NCBI RefSeq assembly: GCF_000506865.1
Contig: NZ_AYSV01000068.1
Coordinates: forward strand, 1 to 64,000
Origin: Pelistega indica
GTDB lineage: Bacteria > Pseudomonadota > Gammaproteobacteria > Burkholderiales > Burkholderiaceae_B
Direction: 5' to 3'
Length of the DNA: 64,000 nt
Positions 7,487-16,046 of the stretch are shown one piece after another. The notes beneath the pieces were generated by a model, which saw nothing but the letters and a program-made list of their open reading frames with translations, made no database searches and was not told the origin of the DNA. Both the position numbers and the translations under genes were made by a program. Within the stretch, counting starts at the first letter, position 1, and each line of letters begins with the position of its first letter.

Positions 7487-10087
7487 CTAAGCATTACCTT
7501 CTAAGAAGTCTTGAGCAAAGCGTTGTAATACACCACCAGCCTCATAAATACTAACCTCTTCTGCCGTGTCTAAACGACATGTCACAGGTACCTCAACGGT
7601 CTCGCCTGATTTACGGTGAATCACCAATGTTAAATCTGTGCGAGGATGTCTTTCACCTATAACGTCATAAGTTTCGGTTCCGTCTAATGCCAATGTTTTT
7701 CGATTAGTGCCTGACTTGAACTGTAGTGGTAATACACCCATACCAATTAAATTAGTTCGGTGAATACGCTCAAAACCTTCGGCAACAATAGCTTCTACAC
7801 CTGCTAGACGAACACCTTTAGCTGCCCAATCTCGGCTTGAACCTTGCCCATAATCAGCACCTGCAATGATAATCAATGGTTGTTTACGCTCCATATAGGT
7901 TTCAATAGCTTCCCACATACGAGTGACTTTACCGTCTGGCTCAATACGTGCTAAAGAACCTTGTTTGACCGTTCCATCCTCATTTAATACCATCTCATTA
8001 AATAATTTTGGATTGGCAAATGTGGCTCGTTGTGCTGTTAAATGATCACCTCGATGAGTCGCATAAGAGTTGAAGTCCTCTTCTGGTAACCCCATCTTAG
8101 CCAAGTATTCACCCGCCGCACTATTTGGCAAAATAGCATTTGAGGGTGATAAATGGTCTGTCGTAATATTATCAGGAAGAATAGCCAAAGGACGCATCCC
8201 TTTAAGTGTTCTTTCGCCTGCTAATGCACCTTCCCAATAAGGTGGACGACGAATATAGGTTGATTGCGGTCTCCAATCATAGAGTGGGCTTGCTGCTTTT
8301 TCTGCTTTACCTGTATCAAACATTGGAATATAAATCTGACGGAATTGTTCTGGTTTTACAAATTTAGCAACGATGCTATCTATTTCTTCATCTGTTGGCC
8401 AAATATCTTTTAGACGAATTTCTTTACCGTCAAAAATGCCTAATACATCATTCTCAATATCAAATCGAATAGACCCTGCAATGGCATAAGCCACTACTAA
8501 TGGAGGCGATGCTAAAAAGGCTTGCTTAGCATAGGGATGGATGCGACCATCAAAATTACGATTACCAGATAATACAGCCGTTGTATATAAATCACGATCA
8601 ATGATTTCTTTTTGAATCACAGGATCTAAAGCACCACTCATGCCATTACAGGTTGTACATGCAAAGCCAACAATACCAAATCCCAATTTCTCTAATTCAC
8701 CTAATAAACCAGCCTCTTTTAAGTAAAGCTCAGCCACTTTCGAACCTGGGGCAAAAGATGTTTTGACCCATGGCTGACGAACTAAACCATATTTATTAGC
8801 ATTGCGTGCTAATAATGCGGCTGCCACCACATTACGTGGATTAGATGTATTTGTACAGCTAGTAATAGCCGCAATAATAACGGCACCGTCAGGCATTTCA
8901 CCATTAGATGGTACTTCGTATGGTTTTGCTAAACCTTTTTGGGCTAAATCTGTTGTTGAAAAGCGTGCATGTGGATTAGATGGTCCCGCCATATTACGCC
9001 CAACAGTGGATAAATCAAAACGTAATACACGAGGGTAAACCGCCTTTTTCATGCCATCTGCCCATAAGCCAGTTTGTTTGGCATATTTTTCTACCAACTC
9101 TACTTGCTCAGGATCACGACCAGTAATTTTTAAATAATCAATCGTTTGTTGATCAATATAGAATAAAGCAGCAGTAGCACCATATTCAGGTGTCATATTA
9201 GAAATAGTTGCTCTATCACCAATACTTAAGCTAGAAGCTCCCTCACCAAAGAATTCAACATATGCTCCGACGACTCTCTCTTTACGTAAGAACTCAGTCA
9301 ACGCTAATACAATATCTGTTGCGGTAATACCTGGCTGACGTTTACCTACCAACTCAACACCTACAATATCGGGCAAACGCATCATTGATGCTCTACCTAG
9401 CATTACTGTTTCCGCCTCTAAGCCACCTACACCAACTGAAATAACACCTAGAGCATCCACATGAGGAGTATGACTATCTGTACCAACGCATGTATCCGGA
9501 AACGCTACACCATTACGTACCTGAATGACAGGTGACATTTTTTCAAGATTGATTTGGTGCATAATGCCATTACCAGCAGGGATTACATCCACATTTTCAA
9601 ATGCAGTCTTGGTCCAATTAATAAAGTGGAAGCGATCCTCATTACGACGATCTTCGATATCTCGGTTTTTTTGGAAAGCATCCGGATCAAAGCCACCACA
9701 CTCAACCGCTAACGAGTGATCTACAATTAATTGCGTTTGCACCACTGGATTTACTTTGGAAGGATCACCACCTTTATCGGCAATGGCATCTCGCAATCCC
9801 GCCAAATCCACTAATGCGGTTTGACCCAAAATATCATGGCACACGACACGTGCAGGAAACCACGGAAAATCTATTTCTTGCTTACGTTCAATAAGTTGTA
9901 ATAGCCAACTATTCAATGTTTCATCATCAACATTGGTTGCTCGATTAACTAAATTTTCAGCGTGAATTTTGGCTGTATAAGGTAATTTTTCCCAAGCACC
10001 CGCCTGCAAAGCATTGACGGCAGCCGCTGCGTCAAAAAATTCTAAATTAGTCCCTGGTAAAGGTTTACGAAATTGTGCATTACTCAT
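7487..10087 (-). CDS. acnD: Fe/S-dependent 2-methylisocitrate dehydratase AcnD
   Basis: An 866-aa aconitase-superfamily enzyme. Iron-sulfur ligands are seen in SCTNTSNPRN and FACTTCNGMSGALDP; the swivel domain has ADYGQGSSRDWAAKG near the end. Length and the adjacent prpF identify it as AcnD (2-methylcitrate dehydratase forming 2-methylaconitate) rather than AcnA, which is usually about 890 aa. The start is the ATG at 10087 (MSNAQFRK), with AGGTG about 8 bases upstream; a ten-residue upstream extension lacks such a site. A perfect 16-bp palindrome lies 42 bases upstream (10129-10144). Broad aconitase activity is possible, as known for some AcnD proteins. Confidence 0.94.
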   Translation of the reverse strand: MSNAQFRKPLPGTNLEFFDAAAAVNALQAGAWEKLPYTAKIHAENLVNRATNVDDETLNSWLLQLIERKQEIDFPWFPARVVCHDILGQTALVDLAGLRDAIADKGGDPSKVNPVVQTQLIVDHSLAVECGGFDPDAFQKNRDIEDRRNEDRFHFINWTKTAFENVDVIPAGNGIMHQINLEKMSPVIQVRNGVAFPDTCVGTDSHTPHVDALGVISVGVGGLEAETVMLGRASMMRLPDIVGVELVGKRQPGITATDIVLALTEFLRKERVVGAYVEFFGEGASSLSIGDRATISNMTPEYGATAALFYIDQQTIDYLKITGRDPEQVELVEKYAKQTGLWADGMKKAVYPRVLRFDLSTVGRNMAGPSNPHARFSTTDLAQKGLAKPYEVPSNGEMPDGAVIIAAITSCTNTSNPRNVVAAALLARNANKYGLVRQPWVKTSFAPGSKVAELYLKEAGLLGELEKLGFGIVGFACTTCNGMSGALDPVIQKEIIDRDLYTTAVLSGNRNFDGRIHPYAKQAFLASPPLVVAYAIAGSIRFDIENDVLGIFDGKEIRLKDIWPTDEEIDSIVAKFVKPEQFRQIYIPMFDTGKAEKAASPLYDWRPQSTYIRRPPYWEGALAGERTLKGMRPLAILPDNITTDHLSPSNAILPNSAAGEYLAKMGLPEEDFNSYATHRGDHLTAQRATFANPKLFNEMVLNEDGTVKQGSLARIEPDGKVTRMWEAIETYMERKQPLIIIAGADYGQGSSRDWAAKGVRLAGVEAIVAEGFERIHRTNLIGMGVLPLQFKSGTNRKTLALDGTETYDVIGERHPRTDLTLVIHRKSGETVEVPVTCRLDTAEEVSIYEAGGVLQRFAQDFLEGNA

Positions 10088-10128
10088 GATTGACACCTGA
10101 AAATAAAATGAAGGCATTGTGTCATTTT

Positions 10129-10144
10129 AGTCTTATATAAGACT
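10129..10144. promoter_or_regulatory. palindromic operator candidate upstream of acnD
   Basis: AGTCTTATATAAGACT is a perfect 16-bp palindrome between the acnD ribosome binding site and the Anbu gene end. Size and position fit the operator of a dimeric repressor (GntR-type sites often look like this), and its TATATAA centre could overlap a -10 element. No regulator gene is adjacent, so the protein is unknown. Confidence 0.5.
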
Positions 10145-10363
10145 TAGAGCAATCAGCAGTTTTACTAATATAAATTACCTAAGCTATTCCTCAATCACAC
10201 TAATAATAACGATATGTGTAACCATGAATGCAGTAGTACTTTGGCGTATAGGTTTCCCCATGTGTTAGGCGCTATTAATTTTTTTATAATTGATATCGAA
10301 AACCTTCATCTCAAAATGAACAAAAAGGTTATCGACAATCTAACGATTAGAGATTTATTTTTG

Positions 10364-11098
10364 CTACTCGAAATAGTAATCTGGCGGAACAGAGAAACTA
10401 TGTAAGATCGCTTTTAATCCATCAGACCATTGCGTTCTGACATTATGTAAATAAGGGTCATTCGCATCAATTCTAATGCCTTTAGGTAAATGATAAGTCC
10501 CGTTTCGATATACCAATAAATCCATAGGGAAACCTACAGAAAGGTTAGAGCGAATAGTAGAATCAAAAGAGACCAGAACTGCTCTCACAGCATCTTCTAA
10601 ACTGCTCCGGTAATTTAGCGAACGATCTAAGATGGGTTTACCGTATTTTGCTTCACCAATTTGTAAAAATGGCGTATCTTCTGTGGCATTAATAAAATTA
10701 CCTTCTTGATAGATATGATAGAGTTCAGGCAGTTGACCTTTGATCTGACCACCTAATAAGAAATTACTCCCAAAGCTTTCTTGAGAAAAAGCTCTTGCCT
10801 GCGACTCCCTTGCCACTTGACTAACGAGTGAGCCTACCATTCGTGCGGCATCAAATAAAGTTGGCGCATTTAAAATATGCTCATCAGCACCTAATTTTAC
10901 CCCATTTTCTAGCATCTTAACAACGGCTTGGGATGTTGCCAAATTACCTGAGGTTAAGAGTACAATACTTCTCTCTCCGTCAATACCAAAGGTATACAAC
11001 TTTTTAAACACAGAAATGTGATCTACCCCCGCATTTGTACGAGTATCAGAAGCAAAAACAATCCCATCCTGCAAACGAATAGCGACACAATATGTCAT
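10364..11098 (-). CDS. proteasome-like peptidase Anbu
   Basis: A 244-aa Ntn-hydrolase of the Anbu (ancestral beta subunit) group, related to HslV and proteasome beta subunits. The ATG at 11098 gives M-T-Y-C-V-A-I-R-L, so processing of Met1 exposes Thr as the expected nucleophile; an upstream TTG would bury it and is rejected. Further family features are GIVFASDTRTNAG near 12-24 and SGNLATSQA. Anbu proteins assemble into open helical or ring-like oligomers. Here it is the last gene of a set with ATP-grasp, alpha-E and transglutaminase proteins, the standard Anbu neighbourhood, whose substrate is not known. Confidence 0.88.
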   Translation of the reverse strand: MTYCVAIRLQDGIVFASDTRTNAGVDHISVFKKLYTFGIDGERSIVLLTSGNLATSQAVVKMLENGVKLGADEHILNAPTLFDAARMVGSLVSQVARESQARAFSQESFGSNFLLGGQIKGQLPELYHIYQEGNFINATEDTPFLQIGEAKYGKPILDRSLNYRSSLEDAVRAVLVSFDSTIRSNLSVGFPMDLLVYRNGTYHLPKGIRIDANDPYLHNVRTQWSDGLKAILHSFSVPPDYYFE

Positions 11099-11207
11099 AG
11101 TACTCAATCTCTATCTAATTTTCTAACTATACAAACATTATTTTAACTGGAATCATAAGCAACTATCTACGATGAGAAAGAGATTGCAGTAAAATCCATA
11201 GCCGATT

Positions 11208-11998
11208 TTACTGCTCTTTAACTGGCGATACACGTACTAAGAACTCCATTTGCTCTTGTCCTCCTCCTTGACGCATACCACGCAATGGTGCCGCATCGTT
11301 ATAATCCAGACCAACGGCTAATTGCACGTGTTGGCGAGGTTGGAATAGTTGATTACTCACATCAAAAACAAACCAATGATTATTTAAGTAGCTTCTGCCC
11401 ATGAATGGCTAGCCAAATGATTTTCCTCTTCTACATATAAGTAACCAGATACATAACGTGTAGGCACCCCAATACTGCGTGCACAAGCTAAAAATACATG
11501 GGTATGATCTTGACAAACACCCTGTTTAGCCTCAAAGGATTGCACCGCTGTCGTAGCCACATTCGTAGCTCCAGGCGTATAAGGAATATACTCCAAAATA
11601 GCCTGACTTAAGCGACTTAAGCTAGAACGATTTCCTACACCCCCCGTATATTTCTGTGTAAACTCATACATATCAGCCGAGCAATGAGTTAACCCTGTCG
11701 TATTAAGAAAAATATCTGCAGGCACTCTATCATCATTGCTATATTCACTCTTATTATCAATCTCCACAATGCCTTGTGCATGAATATTTAATACATTGTG
11801 AGGTTCGGTCACATTTAACACCGTACAAAAATTACCGAAACCATCAAAAAACTCTTCAGAAATACGAGGTAAGGTTAATTGCCACGATAATACTCGCTGA
11901 TGCGCCAATGTCTGTGGCGTAACACGTAAAATTTGGATACTTCTCTTTGCTGAATTAGCGTAAAAATATTGAGTGCTATGATCTATTTGCAACTTCAT
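11208..11998 (-). pseudogene. transglutaminase-like cysteine protease of the Anbu operon, frameshifted
   Basis: Two reading frames make one transglutaminase-family protein of about 263 aa. Frame one (start 11998) has the N-terminal beta domain and the core with the catalytic Cys in QGVCQDHTHVF and His in ASHSWAEA, then stops at 11384. The rest, NNHWFVFDVSNQLFQPRQHV with the catalytic Asp and the closing GMRQGGGQEQM segment, continues in another frame to 11208. The shift lies at 11387-11393 and is cured by adding one T (GCT ACT becomes GCT TAC). As written, the catalytic Asp is lost. It lies 11 bases after the alpha-E gene and 109 before Anbu. Confidence 0.85.
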
Positions 11999-12009
11999 TT
12001 TTTCTTCCT

Positions 12010-12612
12010 TTAAACACCATCTTCAAAGAGTTGATCTAGTCGTTTTAACCATTCATAAAACTCACTATCTTTTGTAGTAAAAACTAAGGCCTGAATTTGT
12101 TGCTTAATTTTGTCCCAACCCGTACCATCTGGTAAATTAGTGACCACTTGAGCAAGATAACGATAATCACGACTCTCTACCTTATTCTGGCGAATACGTT
12201 GATCAAGCATCTCCACATAGTCACCTAACTGCCAAAACTGGGTAACTAATATGTGCTGCTCTAGCATCACAGCATCACATGCTGCCAGTTGAAAAACAGC
12301 TGCCCTTGGACTGCCTGATTGATACAGACGACGAACATGGTTAAATAAATCAGAAGCATCAGCATCTATGACAGCACGGACGGCTTGAACATTTGCATGG
12401 ATCCGCTCAAAATGCTCAGGAAACGCCTCTTCTACCAAAAAGTTAAACACCGATTTATCATCTAAATTCTCTAATGAATAACCGATAACAGCCAACATTT
12501 CAGCCCTTTTTTGTGGTTTAGTTTTAAGGGCAGTTTGCAGTAACTCTTGTGTACGCCGCATATACCGTCCAAGCCAGTATAAATTATAGGCGGTGGATAA
12601 TAATAAATTCAT
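12010..12612 (-). CDS. alpha-E domain protein of the Anbu operon
   Basis: A 200-aa, all-helical protein. The start LLLSTAYNLYWLGRYMRRTQ matches the alpha-E family opening (family form: L...A.NLYW..RY.ER). Alpha-E proteins occur almost only beside circularly permuted ATP-grasp and transglutaminase genes and are predicted to take part in a peptide-forming or peptide-tagging pathway; no activity is established. It is shorter than the common form of about 300 aa, matching the short type in Anbu operons. Its ATG overlaps the ATP-grasp stop by one base (TAATG), implying coupled translation. Confidence 0.8.
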   Translation of the reverse strand: MNLLLSTAYNLYWLGRYMRRTQELLQTALKTKPQKRAEMLAVIGYSLENLDDKSVFNFLVEEAFPEHFERIHANVQAVRAVIDADASDLFNHVRRLYQSGSPRAAVFQLAACDAVMLEQHILVTQFWQLGDYVEMLDQRIRQNKVESRDYRYLAQVVTNLPDGTGWDKIKQQIQALVFTTKDSEFYEWLKRLDQLFEDGV

Positions 12613-14054
12613 TATTGACCTCCTTGTACAGTTTGAGTATCAACAACCCATGTATCTTTCACACCACCACCTTGTGATGAATTCACCACAAGTGAACCTT
12701 CCCGTAAGGCTACTCGAGTTAATCCACCAGGGACAATGCGAACTTTATCAGGTCCCGTCAATACAAAGGGTCTTAAATCAATATGACGTGGAGCAATACC
12801 CTCATCCACACAGGTTTGACAAGTGGATAGTGCTAATGTTGGTTGAGCAATAAACCCTTCTGGATCTGCTTCCAAGCGTAAACGGTATTCTTCTATTTCT
12901 TTTTTACTCGCCTTAGGTCCCACTAACATTCCATACCCACCACTGCCTTGAGTTTCTTTAACCACCAACTTATCAAGGTTTGCTAATACATACTTCAAAT
13001 CATCTGGTTTACGACACTGGTACGTAGGTACATTTAATAGAATAGGCTCTTCACTTAGATAGAATCGAATCATATCATCAACATAAGGATAAATAGATTT
13101 ATCATCTGCTACACCTGTCCCTGGAGCGTTACAAATCAATACATTACCCGACCGATACGCCGCCATTAGAGCAGGTACACCTAAAATAGAATCTGGTCTA
13201 AACGCCAAAGGATCTAAAAATGCATCATCTAAACGACGATAAATTACATCAACTTTTTGTCGCCCACTTACTGTTTTGATATACACAAAGTTATCTTCAA
13301 CAAATAAGTCATAACCATGAACTAATGTTGCGCCCATTTCACGAGCCAAAAAAGCATGTTCATAATAGGCACTATTAAATCTACCTGGTGTTAAAACTAC
13401 AATATGAGGATTATCTTTACCACTACACGCAATCAAATTCTCTTTTAATAATTGAGGATAATTATCTACGGGTAAAACTTTTTGCTTATTAAACAAATCA
13501 AGTAATAAGCTCTCTGTAATTTTTCGTCCTTCCAGCATATAGGACACACCTGAGGGTGTACGTAAATTATCCTCTAATACATAATACTTACCGTCTCCAT
13601 GCCGAACCAGATCAATACCACTAATATGCGCATAAATTGGAAATGGCAATTTAATATCATACATCCATGGTTGATAGCACTCATTAACCATAATCTGTTT
13701 AGCAGGAACAAGCCCTTCTTTGATAATCTTACGTTCGTGATAAATGTCATGTAAAAACATATTTAAGACTTGTATTCTTTGAGTACAACCTTGCTCTAAC
13801 ATTCGCCACTCTTCTAGAGGGATAATTCTAGGAATAATATCGAAAGGAATCACCCGCTCAATATTGCTTGCCTCACTATAAACAGTAAACGTTACTCCTT
13901 TACGATAAAACATGGACAATGCCTGCTGATTTAATGTAGCAATATCAGCGGCTTCATTTTCTTTTAACCATTGTGCGACATGTTCACACCCCAAACGAGG
14001 TGTGCCATCCGATTGTAAAAGTTCATCATAAAAATTAGATGGCAATATTGACAT
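12612..14054 (-). CDS. circularly permuted ATP-grasp family protein of the Anbu operon
   Basis: A 480-aa protein of the circularly permuted ATP-grasp group (DUF404/DUF407 region). Recognisable pieces are YHERKIIKEGLVP near 105-117, VRHGDGKYYVLEDNLRTPSG near 150-170 (conserved ED.N.R.PSG), NAPGTGVADDKSIYPYV near 310, and LVVKETQGSGGYGMLVG near 365, a nucleotide-binding loop. Such enzymes would ligate an amine to a carboxylate using ATP, probably making or modifying a peptide. It is the first gene of the operon, with the alpha-E, transglutaminase and Anbu genes behind it. Confidence 0.87.
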   Translation of the reverse strand: MSILPSNFYDELLQSDGTPRLGCEHVAQWLKENEAADIATLNQQALSMFYRKGVTFTVYSEASNIERVIPFDIIPRIIPLEEWRMLEQGCTQRIQVLNMFLHDIYHERKIIKEGLVPAKQIMVNECYQPWMYDIKLPFPIYAHISGIDLVRHGDGKYYVLEDNLRTPSGVSYMLEGRKITESLLLDLFNKQKVLPVDNYPQLLKENLIACSGKDNPHIVVLTPGRFNSAYYEHAFLAREMGATLVHGYDLFVEDNFVYIKTVSGRQKVDVIYRRLDDAFLDPLAFRPDSILGVPALMAAYRSGNVLICNAPGTGVADDKSIYPYVDDMIRFYLSEEPILLNVPTYQCRKPDDLKYVLANLDKLVVKETQGSGGYGMLVGPKASKKEIEEYRLRLEADPEGFIAQPTLALSTCQTCVDEGIAPRHIDLRPFVLTGPDKVRIVPGGLTRVALREGSLVVNSSQGGGVKDTWVVDTQTVQGGQ

Positions 14055-14321
14055 AATTTATCCTTTTCTTCTCACAATATAGAAGATTTATCGATAAGAA
14101 TAGTTTATTTTTAAAATTTTGTATAGTCAAAGATAAAAATTCAGTACCCACTATTTAATCAATATTGCATAGATAGTGATAGGAATTTTAACGAGAGGAT
14201 TATGTAGATTGAAAGACTGCTATACAGCCGTAAGTAATATTGCTATTAGATAGTACCAGTATAAAAATAATGAAGTACTATTATCTATAATACTAAAAAA
14301 AAAGAAAAACATACTATTGAT
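14055..14321. other. intergenic leader of the Anbu operon
   Basis: About 270 AT-rich bases without a credible gene. It must hold the promoter of the ATP-grasp/alpha-E/transglutaminase/Anbu operon, but I could not identify a clear -35/-10 pair. Confidence 0.5.
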
Positions 14322-14360
14322 AAAAAATCCTTTAATCACCACGGTAGCAATTAAAGGATT
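14322..14360 (-). terminator. rho-independent terminator of the 67-aa protein gene
   Basis: An 11-bp stem (AATCCTTTAAT at 14327-14337 with ATTAAAGGATT at 14350-14360) followed on the minus strand by TTTTTT. It lies 21 bases after the stop of the small gene. Confidence 0.8.
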
Positions 14361-14381
14361 TATATATATTGTTTGTGCGTA

Positions 14382-14585
14382 TTAAGACTGGCTAGCACTC
14401 TTTGCAAACTTATCAAGATTTGCAAGAATTAAGCGATCAGCTTCTTCTGTACGTGTTCTTGGAGGCAATAAATCTTTTAATGCTTTACGATTATCTGCAC
14501 TTTGAGCTAAACCATGTTTTCTTAAACAATAATTTAATTCAGTTTCTTGGCTTTGATTAACATATTCAGAATCTTTAATAGCCAT
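14382..14585 (-). CDS. hypothetical small protein, 67 aa
   Basis: Not recognised. A 67-aa polar protein beginning MAIKDSEYVNQSQETELNYC, with a single Cys, a lysine/arginine-rich middle (NRKALKDLLPPRTR) and a helical, probably amphipathic C-terminal half. The start at 14585 is well supported by AAGGAG placed 7 bases upstream; a longer frame upstream has no such site. With its own strong ribosome site and a rho-independent terminator it looks like a real monocistronic gene. No signal peptide or membrane segment is visible. A regulatory or nucleic-acid-binding role would be a guess. Confidence 0.65.
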   Translation of the reverse strand: MAIKDSEYVNQSQETELNYCLRKHGLAQSADNRKALKDLLPPRTRTEEADRLILANLDKFAKSASQS

Positions 14586-14788
14586 TTTGATCTCCTTTAC
14601 ATACAAACATAGATAAAAATCTATTGAGTATAAGCATACTCGCGAAACCACTCACTTGCAAATAACCCAAACTGTTAATTTTGTTAAATAAATTAAAAAG
14701 CATCCTTGCCTATCCTAGGCATGTTGTATAAAAGCCGCTTTTAATTCCCAAAACTACGCTGAGCTACTGATTAACCCCTAGATAAATA

Positions 14789-14817
14789 TTGACAAGACAT
14801 TATTTATCGTACATAAT
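14789..14817 (+). promoter_or_regulatory. sigma-70-type promoter of tRNA-Lys
   Basis: TTGACA (14789-14794) and CATAAT (14812-14817) are separated by 17 bases, close to the ideal promoter. The tRNA begins 15 bases after the -10 element, so transcription would start about 7-8 bases before it. Confidence 0.75.
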
Positions 14818-14831
14818 TATATTTCTTTCAC

Positions 14832-14907
14832 GGGCTGGTAGCTCAGTCGGTAGAGCAGCGGACTTTTAATCCGTTGGTCGCGAGTTCGAATCTCGCCCAG
14901 CCCACCA
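14832..14907 (+). tRNA. tRNA-Lys (anticodon UUU)
   Basis: A 76-base cloverleaf with encoded CCA. The acceptor arms GGGCTGG / CCAGCCC pair, the anticodon stem GCGGA/TCCGT encloses loop CTTTTAA with anticodon TTT, and the T arm contains GTTCGAATC. It is the first of two identical copies and follows a near-consensus promoter. Confidence 0.97.
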
Positions 14908-14921
14908 GTGAAATAAAATAG

Positions 14922-14944
14922 CCACTTTGATAAGTGGTTTTTTT
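14922..14944 (+). terminator. rho-independent terminator between the two tRNA-Lys genes
   Basis: Stem CCACTT (14922-14927) / AAGTGG (14932-14937), 4-base loop, then a run of seven T. Its place between the tandem tRNAs suggests that the second copy has its own promoter or depends on read-through. Confidence 0.75.
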
Positions 14945-14985
14945 ATTCACGCATTATAACTTAATATTGTTAACGTTATATGTCA

Positions 14986-15061
14986 GGGCTGGTAGCTCAG
15001 TCGGTAGAGCAGCGGACTTTTAATCCGTTGGTCGCGAGTTCGAATCTCGCCCAGCCCACCA
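14986..15061 (+). tRNA. tRNA-Lys (anticodon UUU), second copy
   Basis: Identical over all 76 bases to the copy 154 bases upstream, including the CCA end. The flanking bases differ, so this is a gene duplication with diverged spacers rather than a large recent repeat. A promoter for it is less obvious than for the first copy. Confidence 0.97.
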
Positions 15062-15183
15062 CCTATAGTGATATTCTAAACATTCCCCTATATTTATTTT
15101 TATCCTATTCCTTGATAGGAAAACTATATTATCCTGCCTAGTCGTTTTTAGTTCCTATTTAGAAATTTAGTCCTATTTAAAAC

Positions 15184-16029
15184 TTAGGCTTCAACTGACT
15201 TATAGTGCCTAAACAATCTAACTAATTTATTGGGATGTCTTGCGCCGTACAATTGCAAACCAAAAGCAGTCTCACCTTTTTCTGAAGGAATATAACGATA
15301 CAAGTAATCAGGAGATGTGGTTGGTGTATTAAATCCCCTTGGATCATTGGTATAAAAATATTTAAACCCTGCTTCTTTTGCTAGTGCGAGATAATCATCA
15401 TCAAAGTAGCCATTAGGCCAGCAAAAATGCTGACTAACCGAACCAATTTCACTTATTAATACCGATTTACTTTGCTCAAATTCTTTTTGGATAGCGGCAT
15501 TTTTGCCTTCTTCATTTAATTGCTGATCCCAACGAGTCTGCGTATGTGCAAAACTATGGACATCAATTAAACCACTTTGTAGCATTAAACGAATCTCATC
15601 CCAGTTCATCATAACACTTTCAGGGTGTCCACTATTAATTCTCTGTTTACATTCTACATGCGAAGGACAAAAAGGGATAATTTCATTACTATCAAAACTA
15701 GCTCTTATCTCACCTTGTTTAATAACGCTAGTACTCAGGAAAATATTTGCCTTAAGTTCAAACTTTTTTAATACTGGAAACGCAAAAACATAGTTATCTA
15801 AATATCCACCATCAAAGGTAATGACTACTGAGCGATTCGGTACAGGCTCACCATTTAGAAATTTTTCAAACTCTGTAGCACTAAGTGCTGTATAACCATA
15901 GTTGGCTAAATGTGCCATATGTGCTGTAAACATTTCAGGCGCACAATTAAACATACCACCATTTGGGGTGACATGACGATAGCGTAGGATAGGCACTATT
16001 TTGGCAGGATTTTTTATGGGAGTGCTCAT
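15184..16029 (-). CDS. polysaccharide deacetylase family protein with altered metal site
   Basis: A 281-aa NodB-like protein (carbohydrate esterase 4 fold). The family opening motif is present but changed: SVVITFDGGYLDNY near 66-79, where the usual T-F-D-D-G has its second Asp, a metal ligand, replaced by Gly. The second motif, VHSFAH near 157, keeps two histidines; the third appears as FCWPNGYFDDD near 207. No signal peptide is visible, so it may be cytoplasmic. It follows the GH31-like gene by 17 bases in one operon. Family membership is fairly sure; deacetylase activity is doubtful because of the Asp to Gly change. Confidence 0.75.
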   Translation of the reverse strand: MSTPIKNPAKIVPILRYRHVTPNGGMFNCAPEMFTAHMAHLANYGYTALSATEFEKFLNGEPVPNRSVVITFDGGYLDNYVFAFPVLKKFELKANIFLSTSVIKQGEIRASFDSNEIIPFCPSHVECKQRINSGHPESVMMNWDEIRLMLQSGLIDVHSFAHTQTRWDQQLNEEGKNAAIQKEFEQSKSVLISEIGSVSQHFCWPNGYFDDDYLALAKEAGFKYFYTNDPRGFNTPTTSPDYLYRYIPSEKGETAFGLQLYGARHPNKLVRLFRHYKSVEA

Positions 16030-16046
16030 ATTAAATTTCTATGCTA

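Noticed and set aside
10214-10405. 63-codon plus-strand frame between acnD and Anbu
   Set aside because: No ribosome binding site, no recognisable family, and its end overlaps the antisense strand of the Anbu gene.
11208-11402. Separate 64-aa gene downstream of the transglutaminase
   Set aside because: Its residues continue the transglutaminase family sequence after a one-base shift, so it is the displaced C-terminus.
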